From an uncultured bacterium (GTDB lineage: Bacteria; Patescibacteriota; Minisyncoccia; Phycocordibacterales; UBA2100), in contig CAINVT010000058.1 in assembly GCA_903854215.1 (NCBI GenBank), positions 1 through 59,449 on the forward strand: DNA of 59,449 nucleotides. The letters run 5' to 3'. Positions 23,826 to 33,603 of this stretch are shown here, piece after piece. The notes beneath the pieces are model-generated. The model was not told the origin of the DNA and made no database searches. It worked only from the letters and a program-made list of their open reading frames with translations. Numbering within the stretch: the stretch's first letter is position 1; every line of letters begins with the position of its first letter. Both the position numbers and the translations under genes were made by a program.

Positions 23826-25298
23826 CTAGAATGGATATTGTACTCCTATTCCGTTATTGTAGAGTTGGGACACTTCCGCCGGTGTGAGAGCCCGATTCCA
23901 GACACCTACCTCATCGATATAACCCTGGAAATATCCTCCAGATGTTCCCTCATACACACCATATCCGATGTAAGAATCAAGAGAACCACTACCAAATACT
24001 CCTCCGGATGAATTGCTACCGACATTGACTCCATTCAGGTAGAGGTTGTTTACGTAATTGCCACCGTTCCAGTTCGATGTTGCTGTCACCAAATACCACT
24101 TTCCTGTAAAAAACGTGTATGGATACACTACTGGATTATAACCAGTCTGCATTTGCAAACCTGAGTTGGTGACTTGAAGTGCAAAGATTTTGGGAGAAGT
24201 GTCCCACGACCAGAAGAGAGATTCGGCACTCGTGGGAAGCACAGTAAGATACATCCACTCAGAAACGGAATATGACTGTCCTACGGACATAGCAAGATGC
24301 GTATCAATGCCACTGTCGACTCCGTCGAATGCAGCACCTTGATTAATTTTCCCATATACTGTCCCATACAGAATGTTTGAATCGGTGCCGTTATTTGTGC
24401 CGAAGGCATCATTACTGTTGCCACCAAGTTTCCAATAACTAATCAATCCATTAGTAAGCGTTGGTGGAGATGTGGGAGGAGATGAAGAGACCGTTGCACT
24501 TCCAATATCAACAGATCCCAGATAACTTGTTCCGTCATACACGAAATGCACTATGTCCACACCTTTGGCAGCCGTAGTGAGCGTCGGCGTTTGACCGCCC
24601 GCGACCCATTTGATCGATGTTGGCCATGAGACCGTCCTCCCACCGGTTCCATCTTGCTTGAGAATGAGTGTGTATTCACCGCCCGCTTGCCCACCGGCAA
24701 AAGTCATCGTGGTATTCGCCGCCGTGAGTGCTAGTGATTGCACATTACCCGCATTCCAGTCGATCGAGCCACTGTTCGCGGCAACGAGACGACTGTACAT
24801 CGCTCCCGAGACATCGAGCTTATGCTGTGGGTTTGTGTTACCGAGTCCGACGTTACCGTTACTTGCAACGTACATCTGCGATACTCCTGATGAGGAGATC
24901 AGATTGAGCGTAGCTTGGCCAGAAGTTCCCTTCACCATAAGCCGCGCAATCGGTGACGTAGACGCATTCGTACCGATTTGCAACGAATGGTTAGTGGTGC
25001 TCCAGAACAAATTTGCGTTATCCTGTGCGAATCCGTTTGAATAAAACAGGAGCGAACCGTTGGTGAACGATGTCGCACCAGTGCCTCCCTGATCGACGCG
25101 CCACGGCGTCTTATCCCAGTCAAAGACCGGCATGCCGCCGACATTCTTGATCGCCAGATGCATGGCAGCAAGTGCAGCGGATGTTTGCCCGAGCATTATT
25201 TGTGCACCGAGTTCACCAGATCCGACGATCGCGGCAGATGAGATAGTCGGTAGCACGAGAAACGCGAGTAATGAAAAAACGACCCCTAATTTTTTCAT
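23826..25298 (-). CDS. Secreted protein with tail-fibre-like segment and LamG domain
   Basis: 490 residues. A signal peptide (MKKLGVVFSLLAFLVLPTISSAA) is followed by a region with GGTGATSFTNGSLLFYS and NVGLGNTNPQHKLDVSGAMYS, motifs common in phage tail-fibre and secreted filament proteins, then DGTGGRTVSWPTSIKW. After a short Ser/Pro linker (about 273-285) comes a concanavalin/LamG-like domain (ISYWKLGGNSNDAFGTNNG, ending DEVGVWNRALTPAEVSQLYNNG). The architecture suggests a carbohydrate-binding adhesin on the cell surface. It is flanked by gaps of about 95 and 130 bases, so it is probably transcribed alone. Confidence 0.8.
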   Translation of the reverse strand: MKKLGVVFSLLAFLVLPTISSAAIVGSGELGAQIMLGQTSAALAAMHLAIKNVGGMPVFDWDKTPWRVDQGGTGATSFTNGSLLFYSNGFAQDNANLFWSTTNHSLQIGTNASTSPIARLMVKGTSGQATLNLISSSGVSQMYVASNGNVGLGNTNPQHKLDVSGAMYSRLVAANSGSIDWNAGNVQSLALTAANTTMTFAGGQAGGEYTLILKQDGTGGRTVSWPTSIKWVAGGQTPTLTTAAKGVDIVHFVYDGTSYLGSVDIGSATVSSSPPTSPPTLTNGLISYWKLGGNSNDAFGTNNGTDSNILYGTVYGKINQGAAFDGVDSGIDTHLAMSVGQSYSVSEWMYLTVLPTSAESLFWSWDTSPKIFALQVTNSGLQMQTGYNPVVYPYTFFTGKWYLVTATSNWNGGNYVNNLYLNGVNVGSNSSGGVFGSGSLDSYIGYGVYEGTSGGYFQGYIDEVGVWNRALTPAEVSQLYNNGIGVQYPF

Positions 25299-25393
25299 AC
25301 GTGTGTATGTTACATAATAAGTACTTTGAAATTATACGCACGTCCGATCAAGATGCAGGTCTGTCGTGGCGAACAAAAGTGGATAACTACTAC

Positions 25394-27118
25394 CTAGTAT
25401 GTACTCGTCGTGTTAAATGTGTAAATCTCAAAACGCCCCACTGTCGCGAGAAGCTTCGTCCCTTTTAATTTTTGCGGTTGCATCTGCGGATCGAGCTCGG
25501 TGTCTTTGACGATATACGAGACGTTGTAGTGTGCGAGCGCCGCTTCCGGACTGGTGAGATCCTTCTGATACCGCGCATACAGATCATTGAAATACGATGC
25601 GCCCATATATGAGAGAGCGGAGACCATCGGCGGACAATTCGAGCGTATGAATATCATACAGAGCTTCGCAGAGCGATCCGCTGTTTGTGGGCCGTCATTA
25701 GCATTCCCCGCCCCCGCATAGAGCCGTAGATCGTTCTCGATATCGGTACGAGATGCACTATCGAATATACGCGACGCGAGGTATCTATTTTGCACGTCGG
25801 TGTCCGGTATGAGATAGAGTCCGCCGTCGGGTTGGAACAATACATAATCATCTGTCATGACCGGCACGTAATATGAGAATGAGTCGTCGGCAAAGATGAC
25901 CGATCCTGCTGGTACATTTTTATTTAACCATTGCATCGTGGCTGCATATACCTGTGATGCGAGCACCGATCGGTTATCGATACTGCGAAAGCCTTCAATC
26001 GTTTGAAACATATTCCAAGCGAGAAATGCAACGATGACGAGTGCGGCAACACTATAACGACTGATCATATCCTTCCGCCAGTCGATGCGTCCCGATCCGA
26101 AATAGACTGAGAGCGCATAGACACCGGTCAGTGCTGCCCATACGTAGCTGAATCGGATGAAATGGATCGCAGCCTCCATATCTTTCCCCGTAACGACGGT
26201 ACTAAAGGCCGCAACGAGAAGTGCCGTACCGGTAATGCTAAAAAATATGAGTTCAGTGCGACGCACCATTCGGTCGGTGCACAGGATCCACAGTACTCCG
26301 AACATCGCGATCGTTATGAGCGCGGTAATAATCGCACTCGAACCGAACGTATGCGTCGCGACGAATCCGGTCCGCGTCATCGTTTGCCAATACCACGATT
26401 CATGGAGTTGCAGGTAGGTGTACCACAAGACCGGCAACACGAGCAGGATCGTCGCTGCATCGATCAATACGAGCGAGATGAGCCGTCGCCGTTCATACAC
26501 AAAAAAGAAGACATGCGTCAGACCGAAGACAATGACGACGATCTGCCAGAGAAAAGTGTATACATAGAATGCAAGCGCGGACGAACTGATGAGCATGACT
26601 TTCGCCACGTGTGAATCCGGATCCTTGAGCCATGCGAGATATGAGAGGAGAAAAAAAGCGAAGCAGGGAAATACGATCTGCATCGAGACAGGTCGTTCCA
26701 TGAGCCAATACGAGGAGGCGAGCACCGCAACAAGCGCAGCGATGATCCACCATCCGCGCATACCGAGCTTTCGTGAAAGCGCAATGAGAAGCCACGCGAA
26801 GATCGCAAACGCAATAGCGGTATCGAAAATAATTGCAGGCACGAGGGGAATGCCGATAAGAAGCGGCGCAGCGGCGATCCAATCAGCACCGAAGAATGAG
26901 GTCGCCGGCTCATTCGCGTATTCTTTGAAATACGGATTGCCGATAAAGGGATATCCGTGCGCAACATCGTGCAACTGCGCAAAATAGTAACCACTATCGT
27001 TGGTGAATTCCGGCGGCACGTGTAGAAGTCCGCGATTCATCACCAGTGCGGCGATCCATGGGACGAGCGCAAGCGCGACAGTAACTCCGAGTATAATCGT
27101 TATCAATCGCTTGCTCAT
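25394..27118 (-). CDS. Multi-spanning membrane glycosyltransferase-like protein
   Basis: 574 residues with about 11-12 TM helices over the first 400 residues and a C-terminal extracytoplasmic part (from VYAATMQWLNKNVPAGSVIFADDSFSYYVPVMT). Topology and size resemble GT39/oligosaccharyl-type transferases. The loop after the first helix (FTNDSGYYFAQLHDVAHGYPFIGNPYFKEY) contains Asp and Glu residues placed like the GT-C catalytic site. Start MSKRLITIIL was chosen just upstream of the first helix. It is 2 nt downstream of the DPM1-like gene, so donor synthesis and transfer are probably coupled in one operon. Confidence 0.68.
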   Translation of the reverse strand: MSKRLITIILGVTVALALVPWIAALVMNRGLLHVPPEFTNDSGYYFAQLHDVAHGYPFIGNPYFKEYANEPATSFFGADWIAAAPLLIGIPLVPAIIFDTAIAFAIFAWLLIALSRKLGMRGWWIIAALVAVLASSYWLMERPVSMQIVFPCFAFFLLSYLAWLKDPDSHVAKVMLISSSALAFYVYTFLWQIVVIVFGLTHVFFFVYERRRLISLVLIDAATILLVLPVLWYTYLQLHESWYWQTMTRTGFVATHTFGSSAIITALITIAMFGVLWILCTDRMVRRTELIFFSITGTALLVAAFSTVVTGKDMEAAIHFIRFSYVWAALTGVYALSVYFGSGRIDWRKDMISRYSVAALVIVAFLAWNMFQTIEGFRSIDNRSVLASQVYAATMQWLNKNVPAGSVIFADDSFSYYVPVMTDDYVLFQPDGGLYLIPDTDVQNRYLASRIFDSASRTDIENDLRLYAGAGNANDGPQTADRSAKLCMIFIRSNCPPMVSALSYMGASYFNDLYARYQKDLTSPEAALAHYNVSYIVKDTELDPQMQPQKLKGTKLLATVGRFEIYTFNTTSTY

Positions 27119-27120
27119 AG

Positions 27121-27825
27121 TTACCGTCTCAACCGCATCTTCCACGGCGCGAGAACACCTTCCAGAATGATGTGTTTCGATATTTTGGATTGTCCTTCGC
27201 GCCGCTCCACAAATATAATGGGTACTTCGGCGAAGTGCGCCCCCCTTCGCCAAAGCCGATATTTCAATTCCATCAAAAAAGCGTATCCGGAAGCATCGAA
27301 GGACGATATGTCGGCGCTCCGCAATGCATCGACCTTGATGAGAATGAATCCTGCCGTCGCGTCATAGATCGGCATACCGGTGATCGTACGACAATAACGA
27401 TTCGCAAATCCGCTCAGAAGTTTCCGCCACGGCTTCCAGCCCTGCGTACCGCCGCCCGCGCAATAACGCGAACCGATGACAACATCCGCGTCAGTGTTCG
27501 CTCGAATCATGGCTTGAATGTATGACGGATCGTGAGAGAGATCCGCATCCATCATCAGGATACGCTGCACTGACTGATCTTTCAGGACCTCCGAGAACGC
27601 GTGCAGATACGCCTTACCGAGACCTTCTTTTCCCGCACGTTTGAGCAACCGCAGACGCGGTTCGCTTTGCATGATCTTCTCTACAATACTTGCGGTACCG
27701 TCCGGCGAATTATCATCGACTACCAAGACTTGTGCTTCGGGAACATGTTGAAAAATGCGTTCGATGATCGTCGCGATATTTCCCGACTCATTGTACGTCG
27801 GCAGAATAACGGTGAGACTGTTCAT
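27121..27825 (-). CDS. Polyprenol monophosphomannose synthase-like GT2
   Basis: 234 residues. LTVILPTYNESGNIATIIERI, VLVVDDNSPDGTASIVEKI, MMDADLSHDPSYI and IGSRYCAGGGTQGWKPWRKLLSGFANRY are the classic DPM1 motifs, with MDADLS as the DxD metal site. It would make polyprenyl-phosphate-mannose (or a related sugar) on the cytoplasmic face. There is no C-terminal TM domain; the neighbouring GtrA protein probably supplies the membrane part. Overlaps GtrA by 4 nt. Confidence 0.88.
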   Translation of the reverse strand: MNSLTVILPTYNESGNIATIIERIFQHVPEAQVLVVDDNSPDGTASIVEKIMQSEPRLRLLKRAGKEGLGKAYLHAFSEVLKDQSVQRILMMDADLSHDPSYIQAMIRANTDADVVIGSRYCAGGGTQGWKPWRKLLSGFANRYCRTITGMPIYDATAGFILIKVDALRSADISSFDASGYAFLMELKYRLWRRGAHFAEVPIIFVERREGQSKISKHIILEGVLAPWKMRLRR

Positions 27826-28226
27826 ACCTGTTTGTCTTGAGACTCATTAAATATGAGATGCTGGTAAATGAAAAAGCTCGATACCGCAACGATCACGCTC
27901 GCAAGTATCTGTGCAAGCACGTACCACACGCCGAGATACTCGACCGCCACATATACGATACCGGTGTTCAAAAGAAGATTGAATATTGCGACTCCAAAGT
28001 AACGTGTCATTTGGTGCGTCATCGTGCCGGGAGTATTTTGTTCGAACGTCCACGTACGCTGAAGGTAAAAGCTCACGAAGAACGATGTGATGAACGCGCA
28101 CACAGAAGACGCGAGGTACCACACGCCGAGAAAGTGCGTCAGCAAGAAAAGGGTACCGATGTTCACGACCGCTCCGGTACTTCCCGAAATGATGTAACGT
28201 GCTGCCTTGGGTAGAGCTACGGTCAT
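27822..28226 (-). CDS. GtrA family membrane protein
   Basis: 134 residues, four TM helices. The starting motif YIISGSTGAVVNIGTLFLLTHFLG and the mid-protein TSFFVSFYLQRTWTFE are diagnostic of GtrA (PF04138), thought to help flip or present polyprenyl-phosphate sugars. Located between a DPM1-like enzyme and a GT4 gene and overlapping the former, which fits a donor synthesis and flipping unit. Start chosen at MTVALPKAARY. Confidence 0.85.
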   Translation of the reverse strand: MTVALPKAARYIISGSTGAVVNIGTLFLLTHFLGVWYLASSVCAFITSFFVSFYLQRTWTFEQNTPGTMTHQMTRYFGVAIFNLLLNTGIVYVAVEYLGVWYVLAQILASVIVAVSSFFIYQHLIFNESQDKQV

Positions 28227-28227
28227 A

Positions 28228-29367
28228 CTAGTGTGCGATGAACGCAAGGATGCGCGCCGCGCGATTCTGCCAGGTATATTGATCGACATCCTCGCGCGCC
28301 TGTGCCGCGCAGACTTCCGCCTGTGCCGGATCATTGAGAAGTGTTTGTATCGCACCGGCGATCGCCTGCGGATCACCCGGCGGCACGATGACCGCATTCT
28401 GTTCGGTCAAGACCTCGCGAATCGTCGGCAAATCGGATGCAATGATCGGCCTGCCGCTTGCCATATATTCGAACATCTTCACCGGCGACATATGGTTGCG
28501 ATAATGCGGCGTGTCCGGGAACGGCATGAGGAGAACGTCGGCAGCTTGCTGATACCGCGCAAGTGTCGTTTGCGATGAATGTCCAAAAAGAAGCACGCGC
28601 TCGTCGACCCTCTGCTGCGCTGCGAGTGCACGATACCGCGCAATATCCGGATCCGCACCACCGACCGCAGCGAATAGGACGTCCGGAATTTCTTTGAGTG
28701 CCAGAATGATGTCGGTAATACCTTTGTCCGCTCCCATTGTCGTGAAATTTCCTGTATAGAGCACGATCTTCGCATCCGGCGGAAGCGAGAGTTCACGGCG
28801 TGCTTGCGACTTCTCTACTTTGTTTCCGAAGATTCCGACATCTACGCCGCTCGGTGCCACCATGATGTTCGCAGCTTCGAATCCTTCCGCCACGAATGCT
28901 AGTTTCAAGGCATCTGAGATCGTAATAATATGTCGCGCGTGGCGGCAACGGCGAAAGAATGCCGCTCGATTATTCGAGATGAGGTGACACTCATAGACGA
29001 CCGAGAATCCGATGCGAGAGAACAGCTCGATGAGCGGAACATCACGCGTGTAGATCACCGTATTTTTCCGACTCCGGAAAAGCATGTAGAAAAAGGCACT
29101 TGCATAGAAACTCACGATGCGAAGCGCGAACATCATACGTCCGCCGTTAATCCGCAAAAAATCGAGCACAAAAAGATGTCGAACGTTGAATACGTGTGCG
29201 ACGTGATACCGTTCAAAAATATCTCCCCGTTCATGCGTCGTGAGCGAGGGCATGACGAGTGTCACTTCGGCGCCGCCCACCGCGAATGATTCGCACGAAC
29301 GTACGATCGTAAGACCGTACGCTTTGTCGGTCGGCATACGTGTGTGAACGATGTAGAAAATTTTCAT
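28228..29367 (-). CDS. GT4 glycosyltransferase
   Basis: 379 residues. N-terminal MKIFYIVHTRMPTDKAYGLTIVRSCESFAVGGAEVTLV; donor half begins PSGVDVGIFG and IVLYTGNFTTMGADKGITDIILAL, with the final motif PVKMFEYMASGRPIIASDLPTIREVL, where Glu residues bind the nucleotide sugar. One nucleotide separates it from gtrA. Acceptor and sugar are unknown. Confidence 0.87.
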   Translation of the reverse strand: MKIFYIVHTRMPTDKAYGLTIVRSCESFAVGGAEVTLVMPSLTTHERGDIFERYHVAHVFNVRHLFVLDFLRINGGRMMFALRIVSFYASAFFYMLFRSRKNTVIYTRDVPLIELFSRIGFSVVYECHLISNNRAAFFRRCRHARHIITISDALKLAFVAEGFEAANIMVAPSGVDVGIFGNKVEKSQARRELSLPPDAKIVLYTGNFTTMGADKGITDIILALKEIPDVLFAAVGGADPDIARYRALAAQQRVDERVLLFGHSSQTTLARYQQAADVLLMPFPDTPHYRNHMSPVKMFEYMASGRPIIASDLPTIREVLTEQNAVIVPPGDPQAIAGAIQTLLNDPAQAEVCAAQAREDVDQYTWQNRAARILAFIAH

Positions 29368-29401
29368 AGCACCGGCGTGGTCTCATTGAGACAACAGCAC
29401 A

Positions 29402-30433
29402 TTACGACGTCTGATGCTTCAACGCGTCATAATCGCTCTTGACCATCATCTCGACGAGTTGGTCGAACGAAACTTTCGGTTTCCACCCGAGCTCGCGTCG
29501 CGCTTTGCGCGCATCTCCAAGAAGCTGATGCACCTCATGTGGGCGATAGAATTCCGGATCAACCGCAATGATGACTTTACCACCTGTATCTCTACCGACT
29601 TCACTTTTTCCCTTTCCTTTCCAGGTGATGTGCATATCAAGTGCTGTCGCAGCCGCGTCGACGAAATCACGCACCGTGCGTGTCTCCCCCGTCGCTATCA
29701 CATAATCATGCGGTTTTTGTTGCTGAAGGATGAGACGCATCACCTCGACATAGTCCCCCGCATATCCCCAATCGCGCTTCGCCTCCAGATTGCCGAGCAG
29801 AAGTTTCTCTTGGAGACCAAGTTTGATCTTCGCGAGCGAATGGGTGATCTTACGCGTGACAAAATGTTTGCCGCGACGCGGCGATTCGTGATTGAAGAGA
29901 ATACCGGAAGCAGCGAAGAGTCCGTACTTTTCTCGATAGCCGACGATGAATTCTTCATGCGCCTTGAGCTTGGACTCGGCGTAGGGCGAGACCGGCGCAA
30001 ACGGTGACCGTTCATTCTGCGGCGGCAGTGTCGCACCGAACATTTCACTCGTGGATGCCTGGTAGATCCGTACATCTTTGTTGACCCGCATCGCTTCGTT
30101 GACCACGCGCCCCACGCCATAATAATTCGTATCCCATGTCTCGTCGGGCACTTTGAATGAGACCCATACATGCGACTGCGCCGCGAGATTGTAGACCTCG
30201 TCGGGACGCACCTCCTCCATCACCATACGAACAGTGCTTAAGTCGCGCACGTTGCCGTACACATACGAGAGTTTCTTCGCCAGATGAAGATCTTCGATAT
30301 ATGGCGGCGGCCCAGCGCTTGTGCGACGCAAAAGCCCGTACACATCGTATCCCTTATCGAACAAGAGTTCGGCAAGATACGAGCCGTCTTGCCCGGAGAT
30401 CCCCGTGATAAGCGCCCGTTTCTTCTTTGCCAT
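29402..30433 (-). CDS. gmd: GDP-mannose 4,6-dehydratase
   Basis: 343 residues of an extended SDR. ALITGISGQDGSYLAELL is the Gmd-specific NAD(P) loop, LLRRTSAGPP the NADPH 2'-phosphate region, and SPYAESKLKAHE carries the catalytic Tyr-x3-Lys; RRGKHFVTRKIT and RDWGYAGDYVEVM are conserved Gmd segments. It turns GDP-mannose into GDP-4-keto-6-deoxymannose, precursor of fucose, rhamnose or perosamine donors. No fcl/rmd homologue is obvious in the window. A possible -10 TACTAT lies about 10 nt before the ATG. Confidence 0.93.
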   Translation of the reverse strand: MAKKKRALITGISGQDGSYLAELLFDKGYDVYGLLRRTSAGPPPYIEDLHLAKKLSYVYGNVRDLSTVRMVMEEVRPDEVYNLAAQSHVWVSFKVPDETWDTNYYGVGRVVNEAMRVNKDVRIYQASTSEMFGATLPPQNERSPFAPVSPYAESKLKAHEEFIVGYREKYGLFAASGILFNHESPRRGKHFVTRKITHSLAKIKLGLQEKLLLGNLEAKRDWGYAGDYVEVMRLILQQQKPHDYVIATGETRTVRDFVDAAATALDMHITWKGKGKSEVGRDTGGKVIIAVDPEFYRPHEVHQLLGDARKARRELGWKPKVSFDQLVEMMVKSDYDALKHQTS

Positions 30434-30486
30434 AATGAGCTGAATAGTAACAAGAAGCCGCCTTATTTCCTATATCTCATCTATTT

Positions 30487-31404
30487 TTAGTATGTGATCC
30501 CCAGAGACCGTTTCAATTCAGCCACGCCGTCATCGAATGAGACCGCGGGTTTCCACGCGAGAAGTTTTTCCGCACGGCTGACATCCGCACATGAGCGCGC
30601 TGGCTCGGTACGTGGTGCAACATACTCCACCGGACCACCGATCTGTTCTGCAATAGCAAGGACCGACGTTTCGCGACCCGTTCCTATGTTGATGACTTCA
30701 CCATGCCCGACGTTCATGGACTCCGCCGCGAGCATATTCGCGCGAGCGACATCACGCACATGCACATAGTCGCGCGTATGTTTCCCGTCTCCCGCAATGA
30801 GAAGAGGCTTACCAGCAAGACGTAAAGAAAGAAATTTTCCTACGACAAGTCCATAGGGACCCTCCGCATCGAAGCGTGGTCCATACACATTGAAGTACCG
30901 CAGAGACACCGTCGAGAGTCCATACAACTCCGCCCAGAGGCGACACGCATTTTCGGAAACATATTTTTGAAATGCGTAGGGACTCATCGGATGCGCAGGC
31001 ATGTCTTCTTGCAGTGGCGATGTTTCTTGGTCTCCATACACCGATGCGGAGGTCGCGAGGACGACCCGCTTCACATGCGCCGTATGCGCCGCTTCCAAGA
31101 CCGATATCGTGCCGCCGGCATTCACCTCAAATGTCTCTTGCGGATTTTGTATTGAATATTCGACACGCGGCAGCGCCGCTTCGTGGAAGACATATGCTGC
31201 GTCTTTGAAGATCGGAGTGAGTGCGCCTGTGTCGCGAACATCGATCTCGTGATAGATCGCTTTCGTATGCATACGATCCGCACGTCGACCGGCAACGAAC
31301 GTATCAACGACATGCGTTTCGTATCCGCGCTCAAGAAGCATCTCGACAATATGTGATCCTATGAACCCCGCTCCGCCAGTGACGACTGCTTTTGTCTGAC
31401 TCAT
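30487..31404 (-). CDS. NAD-dependent epimerase/dehydratase (GalE-like)
   Basis: 305 residues of extended SDR: VVTGGAGFIGSHIVEMLLERG, ATSASVYGDQETSPLQED and SPYAFQKYVSE with catalytic Tyr-x3-Lys, then SLRYFNVYGPR and GDGKHTRDYVHVRDVARA. Closest in pattern to UDP-glucose/UDP-GlcNAc 4-epimerases; the substrate is not decided. Start MSQTKAVVTGG. It lies between gmd and a GT4 gene, providing a nucleotide sugar for the cluster. Confidence 0.87.
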   Translation of the reverse strand: MSQTKAVVTGGAGFIGSHIVEMLLERGYETHVVDTFVAGRRADRMHTKAIYHEIDVRDTGALTPIFKDAAYVFHEAALPRVEYSIQNPQETFEVNAGGTISVLEAAHTAHVKRVVLATSASVYGDQETSPLQEDMPAHPMSPYAFQKYVSENACRLWAELYGLSTVSLRYFNVYGPRFDAEGPYGLVVGKFLSLRLAGKPLLIAGDGKHTRDYVHVRDVARANMLAAESMNVGHGEVINIGTGRETSVLAIAEQIGGPVEYVAPRTEPARSCADVSRAEKLLAWKPAVSFDDGVAELKRSLGITY

Positions 31405-31436
31405 GTAAAAATAATAACCTGAAAGTATCAAGAAAA

Positions 31437-32594
31437 CTACGGCGTTGTGAGGAGATCAAGATACAATACTGCAGTATTTGAAGCGGTCCTTTCCCAAGAA
31501 AATTCCCGTGCACGAGATAATCCCTTTTCGATGAGTTCTTTTTGTAGCGTTTCATCTGTAAGAAGTGCTCGTATCTTTGCTGCAATGTCGGATACATTTG
31601 TCGGGTCAACAATGAGTGCGGCATCGCCTGCAATTTCCGGCATTGAGGTAACATTCGATGTAATGACCGGCGTCCCCGATGCAAATGCTTCAACAATCGG
31701 AAGACCAAAACCCTCGTTCAAAGACGGGAACACAAAAAGTTCTGCAGCAGAATACAGCGCATTCAGATCTTCTTGTGCGACGTAATTAATAAAAATGATA
31801 TCATCGGGTTTTGGCGAATTTCGAACCTCCGCCTGCGCTACCCCAAATGCTTGGTGCATATTTCCCACAATAACTAATGTGGGAAGTTGCACTCCTTCGA
31901 CCTGGAGGGATACGTACGCACGGATAAGCGCAGGAATATTTTTGTGCACAACGTGCCGAGATATGTCGAGTATGAATTCATCATTTATACCGTATCGCTC
32001 TTTAATCTGTGCACGTGCGATATCTTTATTGATCATCTGATACGATTCACCGCCGCCGAGATAAATAGTACGAACCCGATCACGGGCAGCATGATAGTAC
32101 TCAACGATCTCTTCTTTGCCGAATTGTGAATCGGCGATGATCGCAGAAACCGCAGCGTTACAGTGTTTCAAAATAAAATTGAATATATGACGCGAAGGGG
32201 GAAATTGACCGCCCGCAGTGATGTCACCGGCACCGTGCGCCGTCACGACAATATGCGTGGCCGGTGCCAACCAGAAGAACGGATAGAGCCGCGGCTGGAA
32301 CCAATGGATGATATCGAAACGGTTTTTGCGATATTTCCAGAAGAACAGCATCGTGCGTACGAACCGAGTTGCGACCGGTAACTTCAATTCCGGCATTATG
32401 ATTTCGTGTGCACGTTTATAGATCGGATCGTCCACCCGATCAAAGTGAACCAAATACCATTCAAACCGATCATCTTCCAAAAGATTCTCAATGAGCTTGC
32501 GCGTATAGAGTGCCGTGCCTTTTGCCGGACGATTATCCATCGCATAACTCATGAGCGCGACTCTGACCTTACCTTGCCTATCGTTCGTTTTCAT
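31437..32594 (-). CDS. GT4 glycosyltransferase
   Basis: 385 residues. VALMSYAMDNRPAKGTALYTRKLIENL is the acceptor-side start; IIHWFQPRLYPFFWLAP, then RHVVHKNIPALIRAYVSLQ and VFPSLNEGFGLPIVEAFASGTPVITSNVTSMPEIAGDAA define the GT4 donor half with its Glu residues. It resembles mannosyltransferases of the WbaZ/MtfB kind. Start MKTNDRQGK; the longer frame is less likely. Divergent from the FkbM methyltransferase gene. Confidence 0.86.
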   Translation of the reverse strand: MKTNDRQGKVRVALMSYAMDNRPAKGTALYTRKLIENLLEDDRFEWYLVHFDRVDDPIYKRAHEIIMPELKLPVATRFVRTMLFFWKYRKNRFDIIHWFQPRLYPFFWLAPATHIVVTAHGAGDITAGGQFPPSRHIFNFILKHCNAAVSAIIADSQFGKEEIVEYYHAARDRVRTIYLGGGESYQMINKDIARAQIKERYGINDEFILDISRHVVHKNIPALIRAYVSLQVEGVQLPTLVIVGNMHQAFGVAQAEVRNSPKPDDIIFINYVAQEDLNALYSAAELFVFPSLNEGFGLPIVEAFASGTPVITSNVTSMPEIAGDAALIVDPTNVSDIAAKIRALLTDETLQKELIEKGLSRAREFSWERTASNTAVLYLDLLTTP

Positions 32595-32710
32595 ATACTC
32601 GCAATCCGCATCGAATGAGGATACCATTTAAAATCAAGAAATATAAAAAATCAGTTAAATGATAACTTATTCATATATGAAGCTATTCCAACATTAGACC
32701 AACAATGGGG

Positions 32711-32716
32711 TATAAT
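32711..32716 (+). promoter_or_regulatory. -10 element of the FkbM gene, leaderless arrangement
   Basis: TATAAT ends 6 nt before the ATG at 32723. A longer frame from 32705 would include this box in its coding part, so the shorter start is preferred. Confidence 0.5.
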
Positions 32717-32722
32717 TACTTT

Positions 32723-33514
32723 ATGAGAAGCATGAAAGATTGGGTGTTTGAGGCAGTACGAAAAACTGGTTACCCGCTTGTATTTACAGATAATTATGGG
32801 ATCCGATCAATTCTCTATAGATGGAATGGGACTCCGACATGGAAACTGCGCGGCAAATACCACATGGCGAAAGAGTTTGCCGCATTCAAGAAACTTATTC
32901 CTGGGGGTGGAGTAGTGCTAGATGTCGGTGCGAACATCGGAGTCCATGCCATCATGATGAGCCGTCTCGCAAAAAAAGTATACTCATTCGAGCCCACTGG
33001 AGAGTCATTCCAACATCTGAAAGAAAACATTGCACTTAATAATGCAGATAACATCACCCCCATACTAAAGGCCGTATCGTCGAAAAACGGGACCGCGACT
33101 TTTCATCTTTTTTCTTCGGAAAATGCGGAGTGGAATTCTCTCCGGTATCGCGAAACGCCTTCTGTAAAACCTGCGACTGAACGGACTGTTTCCACTATCA
33201 CCCTCGATACGTTTGCGGAAGAACAAGGCCTGGAGTTTATTGATTTCGTCAAAATAGATGTTGAGGGAGCAGAAAAAGAAGTACTCATGGGAGCATCGAA
33301 TTTACTAAAGAAGCATTCAATAAAGGCACTCTCCTTTGAGGTTTGGGGAGAAAATCAAGGAGGAAAAACTTCTGTTGATGAATTGATTGGCATATTTGAA
33401 TCGTTCAAATATACGGTTTGCGACTATGATCAAAAAGAAGATTCATTTCAGACGCTGTCACGCCCATACACTTCACAATTAAACAACGATAACCTATACG
33501 CCTTTCCTAACTGA
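32723..33514 (+). CDS. FkbM family methyltransferase
   Basis: 263 residues. VVLDVGANIGVHAIMMSRLAKKVYSFEPTGESFQHLKENIALNN is the diagnostic FkbM motif I/II, and DFVKIDVEGAEKEVLMGA the conserved acidic motif. The family O-methylates sugars or secondary metabolites and is common in glycan loci. It reads opposite to the surrounding glycosyltransferases, has its own -10 box, and its base composition seems more AT-rich than its neighbours, which suggests separate acquisition. Confidence 0.87.
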   Translation: MRSMKDWVFEAVRKTGYPLVFTDNYGIRSILYRWNGTPTWKLRGKYHMAKEFAAFKKLIPGGGVVLDVGANIGVHAIMMSRLAKKVYSFEPTGESFQHLKENIALNNADNITPILKAVSSKNGTATFHLFSSENAEWNSLRYRETPSVKPATERTVSTITLDTFAEEQGLEFIDFVKIDVEGAEKEVLMGASNLLKKHSIKALSFEVWGENQGGKTSVDELIGIFESFKYTVCDYDQKEDSFQTLSRPYTSQLNNDNLYAFPN

Positions 33515-33603
33515 GTCGCAAAGTGAATCCCTTGATGGCGGTCCGTCGGCCGTTGATCTTATGGCAAAAAAACATTTGTGCTCTTACGTTTCCGACAATC
33601 ATA

